The translations under genes were made by a program, and so were the position numbers. This document shows positions 34,640 to 46,331 of a DNA stretch of 64,000 nt, piece by piece. The stretch is from Xenopus tropicalis (taxonomy: Eukaryota > Chordata > Amphibia > Anura > Pipidae): assembly GCF_000004195.4 (NCBI RefSeq), contig NC_030681.2, positions 21,716,482 to 21,780,481 on the forward strand, given 5' to 3'. Below the pieces are notes generated by a model. The model saw nothing but the letters and a program-made list of their open reading frames with translations, made no database searches and had not been told where the DNA came from. The number at the start of each line of letters is the position of its first letter. Position 1 is the stretch's first letter.

Positions 34640-35570
34640 TAGGTAAGTGTTTACAATAACTCAAGGGATGAAAACATAATTTTGCCTCTTTATAGGTCTC
34701 TGGTAAGGCTTCACCTGGAGTATGCGGTGCAATTTTGGGCTCCAGACCTGAAGAAGGATATTAATGAGCTGGAGAGAGGACAATTAAAGGGGAAAATGCA
34801 TTAAAGTGGATTATAGACAGATGGGGGATGTCCTTTTTTCCCGTAAAAATGATCAACGTACCAGAGGCCACCCCTTTAGATTAGAGGAATGGAACTTTCA
34901 TTTGAAGCATTTTAGGGGATTTTTTTTACGATTAGGGCAGTGAGGTTGGGGAATGCCCTTCCTAGAGATGTGGTAATGGCAGATTCTGTTAATTCCTATA
35001 AGAGGGGCCTGGATGAGTTCTTGAACAAGCACAGTATCCAAGGCTATTGTGATACTAATATCTACAGTTAATATTGATATATATAGTACAGGTATGGGAT
35101 TCCTTATCTGGAAACCTGTTATCCAGAAAGTTCCAAAGTACGGAAAGGCCATCTCCCATAGACTCCATTATAAGGAAATAATTCTAATTTTCAAAAATAA
35201 TTTGCTTTTTCTCTGTAATAATAAAACAGTACCTGTACTTAATCCCAACTAAGATATAATTAATCCTTATTGGAGGCAAAACAATCCTATTGGGTTTATT
35301 CAATATTTGAATGATTTTTAGCAGATTTAAGTTATGGAGATCCAAATTACGGAAATATTCCTTATCCAGAAAACCTCAGGTCCCGAGCATTCTGGATAAC
35401 AGGTCTCATACCTGTATAGTATATATAGTTTATGTATGTGAGTGTATAGATAGATCGGTATGGGTCTATGTGTGTGCGTTGGGGTTTGCTTGGAAGGGTT
35501 GAACTTTATGGACTTTGGTCATTTTCCAACCCAACTTAACTATGTACTGTTAATATATATATTTCCCATA
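34640..35570 (+). mobile_element. Second LINE 3' end (CR1/L2/Rex-like), interrupted by a MITE
   Basis: The plus strand 34660-35057 encodes remnants of the same RT C-terminal region as 3440-4341: [37 protein letters not shown], then after frame breaks NALPRDVVMADSV and KRGLDEFLNKHSIQGYCDT. The TA-flanked MITE at 35089-35414 splits it. The 3' tail (35430-35548) has one 34-bp unit (GTGAGTGTATAGATAGATCG...), then TTGGAAGGGTTGAACTTTAT and CCAACCCAACTTAACTATGT. This single unit is the ancestor-like state of the array at 1608-3459. About 100 bp of coding sequence near 34785 is missing. Confidence 0.85.
35089..35414 (+). mobile_element. TA-flanked MITE, single internal unit, inserted in LINE
   Basis: Ends CAGGTATGGGATTCCTTATC and GGTCTCATACCTG lie between TA dinucleotides. 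One unit only (ATAATAAAACAGTACCTGTA... to ...GGCAAAACAATCC). Splits the LINE 3' UTR at 35088/35415. Confidence 0.9.
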
Positions 35571-36491
35571 ATATTTGGGAATCATGTCCCTGCTTCTATA
35601 ATTATCATGCCTATATTTGTTCCAACCTTTACTAAGGTTTCGTGCATAGATTTTCAGTACCGTTCACCCATTCCCTTAAGAACGAGTCTCAGCTGTTGTT
35701 TTCTGATTGCCTACCATCCACTGACCTAGTGACCCATGAAAAATATTTACAAAGACTCCTTCGAGCAGAAGATGAAGTTTTCTTTAAGAGCCAGGGGAAC
35801 AAAGCTACAAATGTATAGAACCGTTCATGTGCACAATATTAACAAAATGAATTGGAAACTCAAACAAATATACAAACATGGCTGTCGCCCTGCAGCTAGA
35901 AGCTTGTATTTGAGGCATATGCTTATATGTAATAAATGTGCTTACTGAACACCAGAGCAGAACAGCAGATCCCAATGTAAATGCTCCAGCAGAGAAGGTG
36001 GGTGAAAAATCTGCTGACCTAGAGCATTATTCTCTTCAACATTTGTGCTTGATTCAATTCACACTCTTTTCCCCTGTTTTGGTCCCCATCTTTTTCAGCT
36101 AACAGCTTTTACACTGATGTGCTTGACAGTTTTTTAACAATGGAATCCAATGTACCTCGAAGTAGCACGGCTTCTACATCTCACGCAATGACTCACATAC
36201 AAAGCAGAACAAATGAATCAGCCCCGTGCCTGGAACTCTAGTTATGCTTGGTATATTTGAAATATAGATTATGAATTGCATGTAATAAAAGTCATAAATG
36301 GAATAAACATTTGCAAAAATAAGGATTAAAGAAATCAGATGAATGAATTTAAAGTTAGTGACATTTTTTATCCATATCAGAAACGTATCACAAACTCCAT
36401 GCAAAATTTCAAAAGAAAAAATCCCATTTTTATTCAAATATCCATATTAAAAACTTACAGACCCCACAAAGTGCCACCTTACGTGTTTGTA
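35571..36491. other. Unassigned low-copy stretch
   Basis: No gene or repeat recognised. Confidence 0.5.
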
Positions 36492-37078
36492 TAGTGATGA
36501 GTGAATCTGTCTCGAAAAATGCGCGTAACGATAGGAAAATTTGTGAAACGGCGAAAATTCCATGAAATGCGGTTGTCGTAGGGCTTTTTTGTCACACACT
36601 TTTTTTTATTTGAGCACGCCCATTTGTATGTGACTGCGCCTATTTTGGCATGCCCACACCCAATTTGACCACCTGTGCCTATTTTGACGTGATTGCGGGT
36701 TTTTTCTGAGTTTTGCAAAACAATTCACCAATGGCGAAATGCATAAATTCGCTGCGAATCCATGCCTGCTGAAAAAATTCGCTAGTTTCATACCCTTCCG
36801 GTACTTAGTCATAGGCAGTTGCGTCCCCGTAGATTCCGAAACACGGCAACAAAATTTACCACGTTAAAATTCGCTGAGCAACAAAAAAATTGCTGTCGAA
36901 CGTGAAAATTTTTTTTTTGTGCACGCATAATTTTTTTGACGAGCATGCATTTTTTTACGTGTGTGTCAAAAAATTGTTGCATGCGTAAAAAAAAACAATG
37001 CGTGTGACAATTTTTTTACGCATGCTTTTTTTCCCAGTTTTTCGGCAAAGCGAAATGGGACAGATTCGCTCATCACTA
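36492..37078 (+). mobile_element. Composite of two TAGTGATG hAT-type MITEs
   Basis: 36492 starts TAGTGATGAGTGAATCTGTC and runs in plus orientation to CCATGCCTGCTGAAAAAATT then CGCTAG (about 36784), where the final ATCACTA is missing. A second copy, in the opposite orientation, ends AGATTCGCTCATCACTA at 37078; its left end is decayed. Outer flanks do not form a duplication. T-rich and GCATGC-rich phrases repeat at 36890-37025. Confidence 0.75.
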
Positions 37079-38151
37079 ATTACAATTCAGGTTTCTCAAG
37101 TTTTCAGTAAGTTTTTGGGGATTTTCAAATTAAAAAAAAAGCTTATGCATTTGAATTTCAAATAAGCCCCCCACCCCACATTCACAAAGCATATATTAAT
37201 TATGGGCAAAGGAAAAGTTATTTAAACAGAGAAAAAATATTGGCATTGCACGTTTTTCATTCCGCTAGCGCTGTGTTAGTGTGCGCTCAAGAATGACCCC
37301 ATTGGTTACTTAGTCCAATGGACTTAATCAAATCCAACTGAAGTTGGAAAAAATCATTCTATCCAATGGGTCAAAACTTTGAAAATTGGCTCCTAATTTT
37401 TAAAAAAAAAATTTTTTAATTGTGAAAACACATTGCACCGAAAGTCTTTGGAAAATGGAGTCGATAAAAATCTTGGTTTTATAGTATTGAAATGTAAAGA
37501 AATAACACTTTTTACACAATTCTTTCTTTTTGCATCAATACAATTTCTGTGCTGTACAATTATTTTTCCATCACACCACAATTTCTTTTTTTAACTTTTG
37601 ATTTGATATTTTAATTGAATGCTGAAAGAATGTAAAAATACTCTCATTGGATATCATTTTTAACATTCAGGAGGGCTGGGGTGGAACATACTGTTGAAAA
37701 TAACAAAAACATTGGAAAAAAGGTGGAAAATGAAAATAAAATATAATTTTACCGAATAATCTAATAGACAAAGACAGTTGAATTTAAATTCACATAGATT
37801 CTATCAACACAAGCATTAGTAAATAAACCCGTAGGCCGTTATTCTCCATCTAATCACAATTGTCAGTGAGTTATTTTTGCAAATGAGCAGAGGAAAAACT
37901 TGCATAAAATTGCAACAATCAAAAAAATAAAAAATACTAATTTTTCTAAAGTATTAAAACACTTGTGATTCCCTCACATCTTTTTCTTTTTTTTATAACT
38001 TGATTTTTATTGGCATAGCTCATAAAAGACATGTTTTTACATGCATTAATGCACATGTTGATTAATAAGTAATCGCCCTCTAGGATGGGGGACTTAGGAG
38101 ATGGGAAGAACAGTGGTCAGGTGACAATGAAATTTCAAAAAGTGTGAGGGA
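37079..38151. other. Unassigned AT-rich stretch
   Basis: No gene or repeat recognised. Confidence 0.5.
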
Positions 38152-38425
38152 TTGTGATGAGTGAATCTGCCCCATTTCGCTTCGATGAAAAATTCACGAA
38201 ATGACAGAAAAAAATCGCAAAATAAGCAAAAATGTGCGAAATGCGTTTGTGGCGAGACTTCTTTTTGGCACATGACCTTTTTTGATGCGACTTCGACAGT
38301 TTTTGACACACAATAAATGTTTTCATGGCACATTTTTTCAGAAGTTTCACAAAACAATTCGCCAATGGCAAAATGCAGAAATTCACTGCAAATCCATGCC
38401 TGCTGAAAAAAATCGCTCATCACTA
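38152..38425 (+). mobile_element. TAGTGATG hAT-type MITE, first of a head-to-tail trimer
   Basis: Starts TTGTGATGAGTGAATCTGCC and ends TCGCTCATCACTA. Separated from the next copy by only GTGTG (38426-38430). Confidence 0.85.
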
Positions 38426-38430
38426 GTGTG

Positions 38431-38685
38431 TAGTGATGAGCCAATTTGTCCCATTTCGATTAGCCGAAAAATTCGCAAAACGACTGGAAAATTCACAAAC
38501 CATCAAAAAATCCACGAAACACGGTTGTCACGCAAATGTTTGGTCGTGCACATCTATTTTGATGCAACAATTACTTTTTTTGATGCACAACAAATATTTT
38601 TGCTGCAACTTTACGCGGAAGTTTCGCAAAACATTTTGCCAATGGCGAAATTTGGATGTCTGCCGAAAAAATTTGCTCATCACTT
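38431..38685 (+). mobile_element. TAGTGATG hAT-type MITE, second of the trimer
   Basis: Starts TAGTGATGAGCCAATTTGTC and ends TTTGCTCATCACTT. Separated from the third copy by GTGAG (38686-38690). Same orientation as its neighbours. Confidence 0.85.
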
Positions 38686-38690
38686 GTGAG

Positions 38691-38958
38691 TAGTGATGAG
38701 CGAATCTGTCCCGTTTCGCTCCCCTGAAAATGACAGGAAAATTCAAAAAACGGCAAAAAATCCGCAAAACACGGTTGTCATGTGAATTTTTGCACGTGTC
38801 TCTTTTGACGCAACCACACCTATTTTTAAAGCGACCATATGTATTTTGACACAGCAACTTTTTTTTACGAGCACCAAATTTTTTTAGGGCAAATTTACAC
38901 TGAAGTTTCGCAAAACAATTCTAAATCCATCCCTGGTGAAAAAATGTGTTCATCACTA
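38691..38958 (+). mobile_element. TAGTGATG hAT-type MITE, third of the trimer
   Basis: Starts TAGTGATGAGCGAATCTGTC and ends TGTTCATCACTA. Just outside the trimer an 11-bp direct repeat GTGAGGGATTG is found at 38144-38154 and 38962-38972. Confidence 0.85.
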
Positions 38959-39116
38959 CTAGTGAGGGATTGTAATACTAACATGTAAACTAAAGAAAGA
39001 AAGCAAAGGGAGGATAAGGCTCACTCTATGGAGATAGTGGCTGTCCAGGAAGAATGAATTAGTTGGGTAGTTGACATTAGCACAATTGTATTGATATATG
39101 TCATAATATACATTAT

Positions 39117-39415
39117 AGTCCATAGGGTGCACACCATTTGCAACAAAAAGTTTGATGGGTGCTACCCACAGAAAGACCCAATGAGTCCATTGTAAATACA
39201 AAATAGTCCATAGGGTGCACACCATTTGCAGCAAAAAGTTTGATGGGTGCTACCCACAGAAAGACCCAATGAGTCCACTGTAAATACAAAATAGTCCATA
39301 GGGTGCACACCATTTGCAGCAAAAAGTTTAATGGGTGCTACCCACAGAAAGACCCAATGAGTCCACTGTAAATACAAAATAGTCCATAGGATGCACACCA
39401 TTAATACCAATAGTA
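39117..39415. repeat. 88-bp tandem repeat, about 3.4 units
   Basis: AGTCCATAGGGTGCACACCA recurs at 39117, 39205, 39293 and 39381 (exact 88-bp steps). Minus-strand frames across it encode a repeated peptide because of the array and are not genes. Confidence 0.95.
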
Positions 39416-40399
39416 TACATTGATAGAACAGGGGTAGTTACTTGGGGACAACATCACAGAAACACATCTGCTTCAAATATGCATATCTTGCAACATGGAA
39501 CACTTTTTACCATCATTCATTGCGAAATCCCCAAGGTCTAAACCGAATAGTGGGGCAAATTAATAACATATCTTCCCAGTAGGGCAGCAATTTCTATATA
39601 AGGGTAGCAGCGTCATTACAATGAAGAAAAAAAAATCCACTATCGAATAAATATACACACACAAAAATAATCAAGATTTCTATTATAGTTTATATTGAAC
39701 ACATATGTAAATAGCCCATTTCAAGCCTTAATTTTTCATGTCTTTAGATGGGAATAAATACATGAAACAGACCTCAGAACTTAATTAACAATGTTAGTAG
39801 ATAATTAATGCAACTAGTAAAACATTAACAGTATAATTTATATCTCAGTAGGTGCTGGATGATTTGTGAAAATTATATTTAGATAACTGCTGTTTGTTTG
39901 ATCTATTGCTTTGCTAAAATAATGACTTGTAACACGCACAGAAACAATGCTTGGGAGCAATGTAAAATATTGATCTGATTGCATTTTCGCTCCGTGGGTA
40001 TTAAATAATTGTAAAGGTTTTAACAGAACAAAATCGTTTAACAATGGCATTTTGTGGACATTATTTATTACACACATATGCTCAATAATCAGATTTAGCA
40101 TTTTTCAACTAATTACAATACAGTGAATCCTGGATAAACAACCTGCCTGCTTCAAATTCACTTTATGTATTTCCTAGGAATGGAGATATTACAGGTGAGA
40201 AGGCCAGAACCTAATGTAATGTTTGTCACATACAGACAGAATACCCTTGTTTCGCAGCAATCGTAAACTGATGTCATAGAGTTGCACGCAAGTCATGAAA
40301 TTGCATATGTTTTGACTTAGTACAATTGGAGTGTATAACAAATGCACAATTCATACACAACAACATATGTATGCTGTACTGAGAACAATACCGTCCTCT
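39416..40399. other. Unassigned AT-rich stretch
   Basis: No gene or repeat recognised. Confidence 0.5.
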
Positions 40400-41060
40400 T
40401 GGCCAGGTTGTATCTTCCTTACTCAGCTCCTTCCCCCACCCCAGGTACCTCAGAGACAATGATGACGTCGAGGATGGGATATAACAGGCCTCAGCTTTTA
40501 TTAAACAGAAAATATGTAAATAGATAAATAGATACAGTAATTTAAATGATAACATTTTTACCAATAACATTTAACATCCATGTTATGCCCATTGGAATGC
40601 TTGCCAAGGAAAAACCACCAACCATGGCTACCTGCCATGCCAGCCACCTTCCGCAGCAGCTTCAGGTGGGCAAGTGAGAATAGGCAAACCGAACAGCACT
40701 ACTCTCCTGGGGCCCTTGTCTGAGGAAGTTACCATTCACCTTTTCACACAATGTGCCAAAACTGAGGCTTAACCACCACCCACTAGCAAGCATTCGTACC
40801 GCAAGCTGTGACAGCATAAAACGAACTCCACCCCCCCTGCTCCACCACTGGCTTCACTCAAGGGTAGGCGGGGCAGTACAATGCTCCTTGGCTTCCACAA
40901 GGTAACTGGGACCACCTCTTCCTTTTTACTGCCACCTCTCCCTATCCTGATCCCACTTCCTGATTGATGATCCCCCCTCCTCCTGTTCTAACCTGTTCCT
41001 TTTAACCCCTTCCACTTCCTCTGCTCATTCTAGCACCATCAATGCTATCAACATTTGACA
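40400..41060 (-). other. C-rich block with a minus-strand AATAAA, possible retroelement end
   Basis: On the minus strand an AATAAA (complement of 40497-40502) is followed by GCTGAGGCCTGTTATATCCC. The block is C-rich and CpG-containing on the plus strand, unlike its AT-rich surroundings. No TG...CA ends or target duplication were found, so an LTR or 3' UTR of a retroelement is only a guess. Confidence 0.25.
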
Positions 41061-41065
41061 GATTA

Positions 41066-41591
41066 CCGTATATACTCGAGTATAAGCCAATCCGAATATA
41101 AGCCGAGGTACCTAATTTTACCTAAGAAAACTGGAACTTATTGACTCGAGTATAAGCCTAGGGTGGGAAATGCAGCAGCTACTGCTAAGTTTCAATAATC
41201 AAAATAAATACCAATAAAATAACATTAATTGAGGCATCAGTGGGGTATATGTTTTTCAATATTTATTTCAAAGAAAAACAGTAAACTAGCTCTGTAAGCG
41301 GAGAAGAGGGTAAACAAAAACAATATGAGTACTACCCCACGCTCATTGCACACTGGCAAACTGGCAGCAGACCTGGTCCCAGAGGAGATGTAAGGGGAAA
41401 TAAGTATTGCTAGTGGGAGCCTAGGCCAGGGCACTGGAGGGTCTGGTTGCGGGTGGCCTAATTTGCACACAAAGGACAGAGGGTGCTAGTCTAGAGGGAC
41501 CCATGGCACCCGACTCGAGTATAAGCCGAGGGTGACTTTTTCAGCACATTTTGGGTGCTGAAAAACTAGGCTTATACTTGAGTATATACAG
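41066..41591. mobile_element. TA-flanked 'TATAAGCC' element, copy 4
   Basis: Ends CCGTATATACTCGAGTATAA and TTATACTTGAGTATATACAG lie between TA dinucleotides (41064-41065 and 41592-41593). Collinear with copy 3 and with the left part of copy 2. Confidence 0.9.
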
Positions 41592-41599
41592 TAAATGGC

Positions 41600-42195
41600 C
41601 CAAAAGTTGAAAGTGGTTGAAAGTGTTTTGGGATATTTGTCCCAAAAGGTTTCATCTAAATCAAATTAACCCCTAGGAATTTAGCTTAGCAAATAAAACT
41701 GGCATATTCTGAAAAATCACGAATAGCCTGAGCTGCATCTGTATGTCAGAGTATCTGTTTGCATGGATCAGCTTGTGTTTGAGCTATGAGCAACATAAGT
41801 CAGTTGGTTTCACCAAAACGATAACTGAGCAATGTTGAAGTGTTTTGGGATATATGTCCCAGGAGGCGAGATATTATTTTCATCCATCTCTAAGAAATTA
41901 ATACCTAGGAATCCACTTTAGAAAACCAAACTATCTGGGATATTCTGAGAAATCATGGATAGCCTGAGCTGCATTATTATGTCAGAATATCCGTTTGCAT
42001 TCATCATGCTGTGTATGAGCTACAAACAACACAAAGCAGTTGGTTTCACCAAGAAAATATTTATGCACCATTGAAGTGTTTTGGGATATATGTCCCAGAA
42101 GGTATAATATTACTTTCAGTCATTTGAGTCGTCTTAGTGGCATTCTGTGTGGCACAATATCCATTTGCATGCATTATCCTGAGTATAATTAAACA
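41600..42195. repeat. Diverged tandem repeat, about 220-236-bp unit, 2.6 copies
   Basis: AGTGTTTTGGGATATATGTC recurs near 41621, 41839 and 42075. Further shared phrases in order are ATAGCCTGAGCTGCAT, ATGTCAGARTATC, TTTGCAT and CAGTTGGTTTCACCAA. Units are much more diverged than in other arrays here, so this is an old array. Confidence 0.85.
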
Positions 42196-42689
42196 CATAA
42201 GCAGAATAAAAATAAAATGTTGCAAAAATAATACAAATCTGCATTTTGCAATGTAACGTTCCCCCCATAATTTATTGCCTGAGCATTGCTTATTTTCAAT
42301 ATCTGCTTGAAAGCAGCATGATTTTTTAAAATTATATTTATTGAGCACTAACGTAAATTACTTAAACACATAATTTTTTTCATTGGTGGCTGAATCTCAA
42401 TGCGTTTGCAAAGCATATCAGAACTGTGCAAAAAGGAACAAATGTTTGCATCCCACATATTATTATCACTAACGCTGTTTCCTGCATATAAGGGAACATA
42501 TACTGTATGTTGTACCTCATATATCTCTTGCTTAGTATCACTCCCATTGATGTCTGCATATACATGCTATCCTTTAGATGCCAAATTTTTACGTTCAAGT
42601 TTTTGACGTTTTTTGCTCATACAAGTTTCAGAAAGACTTAATTTGGGCGTGTGAGTTTTAGCGCAAAAAAAAAAGAAAGGAATCTAAAT
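42196..42689. other. Unassigned stretch
   Basis: No feature recognised. Confidence 0.5.
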
Positions 42690-42697
42690 GTTAATAT

Positions 42698-43043
42698 TAG
42701 TGATGAGTGATTTTTTTTCGGCAGACATGGATTTGCAGCGAATTTCCGCATTTCGCCATTGGCAAATTGTTTGGGAAACTTCAGCGAAAATTTGCAGTGG
42801 AAAAATTTGTCGCACGTCAAAAAAAAAGTGGTGGTCACATCAAAATAAGCATGGTTGCATCAAATTAGGCACAGTCGCATCAAATTGAGCACAGTCGCGT
42901 CAAAATGGGCACGGGCACGGCAAAATAGGCACCGTCGCGTAAAAAAAAAAGATGTGGGCGACAAAAAAAAAAAGACGCAGGCAACAACAAAGTCATGTGC
43001 CAAACACGTTTTGCGGATTTTTCGACAGATTCGCTCATCACTA
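42698..43043 (-). mobile_element. TAGTGATG hAT-type MITE, TSD gttaatat
   Basis: Ends TAGTGATGAGTG and CGCTCATCACTA; perfect 8-bp duplication GTTAATAT at 42690-42697 and 43044-43051. The interior repeats a phrase like 'GCATCAAAWTRRGCACRGTC' four or five times (about 42835-42935). Confidence 0.93.
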
Positions 43044-43051
43044 GTTAATAT

Positions 43052-43497
43052 ATCTGTCTCTTAGAAGACGGTCAAAACCTAGGTGCCCATTGGCCTTAAC
43101 ACTTGAAACATATAAAGTACACACATGCAGATAATTATTTCAGATTGGGGCTACTCCAAACTGCAATGGGTTCCTTGCAAATAAGTGCTACTCATCTGAT
43201 CTCCGTTACTGTACTTTCAAAAATGTGTTTGCTTTAGAAGCTCTAATATGATCTGTATATTTAGCTATTTTATTGCTATCCATGCTTTGCAAGTTGAGAC
43301 CTGCATCCAACTAAATATGGTGAACACTTTTTGCCTGGATTGGTCTATATTCAAACCTCACCAGGGGTAGAGCAGAATGGCATGTGGTTACGGTGGAGAA
43401 GGGGCATGTCCATAAAATCACTTGTTCATATTGGAGGAGACTGATGTTTTTGTTGCCAGCGATGTCTTTGTGTGCAACTTTTATTTAGAAATCTATG
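43052..43497. other. Unassigned stretch
   Basis: No feature recognised. Confidence 0.5.
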
Positions 43498-44266
43498 TTA
43501 AAGTGATACAGACGCTAAATGTACACTTTGGGGCTGATTTACTAATCCACGAATCAGAATCCCGAATGGGAAAAAATCGGATTGGAAACGAACATTTTAC
43601 GACTTTTTGGTATTTTTTTGGTATTTTTTCGTCGCCGTCACGACTTTTTTGTAGCCATTACGACTTGCGCGAATTGTCGCGACTTTTTCATAGCCGTTAC
43701 AACTTGCGCGAATTGTCGCGACTTTTTCGTATTCTGCGCTAGTAAACGACGGGCAAACCTTTCCGATTTTTTCGCGATGGCTACGAAAAAGTTGCGACAA
43801 TTCGCGCAAGTCGTAATGGCTACGAAAAAGTTGCGGCAATTTACGAAAAAGTTGCGACGGCGATGAAAAAATCGCAAAATACCGATCATTACGAAAAAAA
43901 CGCATTCGGGCGCTTTCGATCCGTTCGTGGATTAGTAAATTGGCCCCTAAAAGTTACCTATTGGTCATGTCGATCATTGATCACTGATAGAGCTGCTTTT
44001 GTGAGTAATTGTTACTTAAAGTTCCTAAACCTGACTGTTTTGCCAACCTGACTGTCCCGTCTCAGCCTGTCAGTTATCCCTTCTAATGCTAATGGCCTCC
44101 TGCTGCACAAATATGGCCGCCCCCTCACAGAGGAACATGGGGGATCAGATAGGGAATGTCAAAGCATTGGACAAATACTTTTGTGGCAAAATTATAAATA
44201 GCATGCAAAGACAATGTTATGATAGATGTAAAAAAGGTTTCATTTCTGGTGTCAGTATCTCTTTAA
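43498..44266. mobile_element. TTAA/T2-like MITE split by a GGGGC foldback
   Basis: Left TTAAAGTGATACAGACGCTA (43498) and right GTGTCAGTATCTCTTTAA (44249-44266) are inverse ends containing TTAA. The interior (AAAGTTACCTATTGGTCATG, ACAAATATGGCCGCCCC, GGAACATGGGGGATCAG) matches 60196-60512, where no foldback is present. The inserted element is 43530-43947. Confidence 0.8.
43530..43947. mobile_element. GGGGC-ended foldback element
   Basis: Ends GGGGCTGATTTACTAATCCA and TGGATTAGTAAATTGGCCCC are inverted. The body is itself an inverted repeat: a CGCGAATTGTCGCGACTTTT module, present twice in the left arm (about 43670-43735), returns inverted in the right arm (about 43785-43860). Overlapping open frames on both strands follow from this structure. 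Confidence 0.85.
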
Positions 44267-44437
44267 GTAAACCATTTCCTCAAATGAATATAAAGGATAA
44301 AATGATTCACCAAACATCAGCTTATAATTTTGGGACACTCCCATGCATTCAGTAATGGTTATTATTAATTATGTAATTAAGGAAATAAGGAAACAATTGC
44401 CGCTCCTACAACCATTCTTTCTTTGAGCATTTGTTAG

Positions 44438-44894
44438 TAGTGATGGGCGAAATGTTTCGGCAGGCATGGATTCGCGGTGAATTTCCGCATTTCGCCATTG
44501 GCGGATTGTTTCACAAAACGGATGAAAAAATTTGCCCCAGAAAAATTTGCCGCACGTCCAAAAATTGTCGCTGTCGTCAAAAAAGAATAGTTGTGGGCGT
44601 CAAAAGAATAGCCGCGTGACGAAATAATAGCCGCGGGCGACAAAAGAATAGCCGCGGGCGACAAAATAATAGCCGCGCGACAAAATAATAGCTGCGGGCG
44701 ACAATTTTTTTTGCCACACAACATTTTCACCGTTTCGCAAATTTTTCGCCGTTTTGCTTCGCCGAAAAATTTGCAAATCTTTCAAAAGATCCGCAAAACG
44801 GCAAAAAATTAGCGAAACATCGAAAATGTTGGGTGCCAAAAAAAATTGTCGCCCGCGGCTATTATTTTTGTCGGAACAGATTCGCTCATCACTA
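44438..44894 (-). mobile_element. TAGTGATG hAT-type MITE with 19/21-bp internal repeats, TSD tttgttag
   Basis: Ends TAGTGATGGGCG and CGCTCATCACTA; perfect duplication TTTGTTAG at 44430-44437 and 44895-44902. The centre (about 44580-44705) is an array of AATAGCCGCGGGCGACAAAA units and shorter AATAGCCGCGYGACAAAA units. Confidence 0.93.
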
Positions 44895-44902
44895 TTTGTT
44901 AG

Positions 44903-45415
44903 CATTATAGTTAGTATGTACAACAACCCTGCATCTATTGGCACACAGCTATGTATTAAGAATGTACAATGTATGAATAGCTGTAGACATAATGTTCTTT
45001 CCATAAAGTAAATAGCATGTGTTGCCTTTTCACAGCTTGTTGATATCTTGCTCTAAAACCCTTGTATCCCAAAAGAAGTAAAACAATGTTGCTGTTTTCA
45101 TGTGTCTTGTGTTGGCAGTTCTATATTTTTTATGACCCAGTTTATTCATAAAGAGCAACTTAGCTTTTATGTTGTGTAACACAGGCTGACAACTATCGAT
45201 TTAAATTATAAATGAGGTATGTTCTGGGACACAAGGTGCAGCTGAGTATGTGAGTCACATGGTCAACCAAATTTAAAAATGTGAACATATTTGTTGACTA
45301 TACAGCTAAAATGCAGATCATTCAAAAATGAGTCAAAGTTTCTGATTACAAGTTTACAACTGCCAGCACCAGTTGTCGTACTGGTTGAGTTGTGTTAGGG
45401 TGGATTGGGTTAAAG
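44903..45415. other. Unassigned stretch
   Basis: No feature recognised. Confidence 0.5.
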
Positions 45416-46240
45416 CAGTGTTCCCTAACCAGTGGCTCTGAGCAACATGTTGCTCCCCAACCCCTTGGATGTTGCTCCCAGTGGCCTCAAAGCAGGTGCT
45501 TATTTTTGAATTTCTGGTTTGGAGGCAAGTTTTGGTTGCATTAAAACCAAGTACAGGTATAGGATCCCTTATCTGGAAACCCGTTATCCAGAAAGCTCCA
45601 AATTACGGAATGCCTGTCTCCCATAGACTCCATTTTAATAAAATAATTCAGAATTTTAAAACTGATTTCCTTTTTCTCTGTAATAAAACAGTACCTGTAC
45701 TTGATCCCAACTAAGATTTAATTACCCCTTATTGGGGGCAGAACAGCCCTATTGGGTTTATTTCATGGTTAAATGATTCCCTTTTCTCTGTAATAATAAA
45801 ACAGTACCTGTACTTGATCCCAACTAAGATATAATTACCCCTTATTGGGGGCAGAACAGCCCTATTGGGTTTATTTCATGGTTAAATGATTCCCTTTTCT
45901 CTGTAATAATAAAACAGTACATGTACTTGATCCCAACTAAGATATAATTACCCCTTATTGGATGAAAAACAATCCCATAGGGTTTAATTAATGTTTTATT
46001 GATTCTTTAGTAGACTTAAGGTATGGAGATCCAAATTACGGAAAGACCCCTTATCCGGAATACTCTTGGCCCCGAGCATTCTGGATAATGGGTCCAATAC
46101 CTGTATAATGGTAAATAGAGCCTTCTGTAGGCTGCCAATCTACATAGGGGCTATTAAGTCAATTATAGCTGTTATTGGCACCCCCTGGAACCCTTTCCAT
46201 GCTTGTGTTGCTCCCCAACACTTTTTCCAATTACCTTTTG
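45416..46240 (+). mobile_element. CAGAGATCCCC-type hAT-like MITE split by a TA-flanked MITE
   Basis: CAGTGTTCCCTAACCAGTGG, TGTTGCTCCCAGTGGCCTCA and TTTTTGAATTTCTGG match 48170-48464. The family resumes after the inner element at 46104 with GAGCCTTCTGTAGGCTGCCA and GCTTGTGTTGCTCCCCAAC. The right terminus is not preserved. Confidence 0.75.
45554..46103 (+). mobile_element. TA-flanked MITE with about three 113-bp units
   Basis: Ends CAGGTATAGGATCCCTTATC and GGGTCCAATACCTG lie between TA dinucleotides (45552-45553 and 46104-46105). Units start near 45670, 45778 and 45891; the last differs (TTGGATGAAAAACAATCCC), as in other copies. Confidence 0.9.
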
Positions 46241-46331
46241 TAGGGTAGTTCCATTCCTTGGAATGGGAGATATCTGAGAAATGGGTAACAATAAGTTCTG
46301 AATGAGAAGCAAGTTGAGGAGTAGCCATTGA

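Noticed and set aside
36492..37078. Single hAT-type MITE with matching ends
   Set aside because: The two halves are in opposite orientation, an internal end is truncated and the flanks do not match; better read as two copies.
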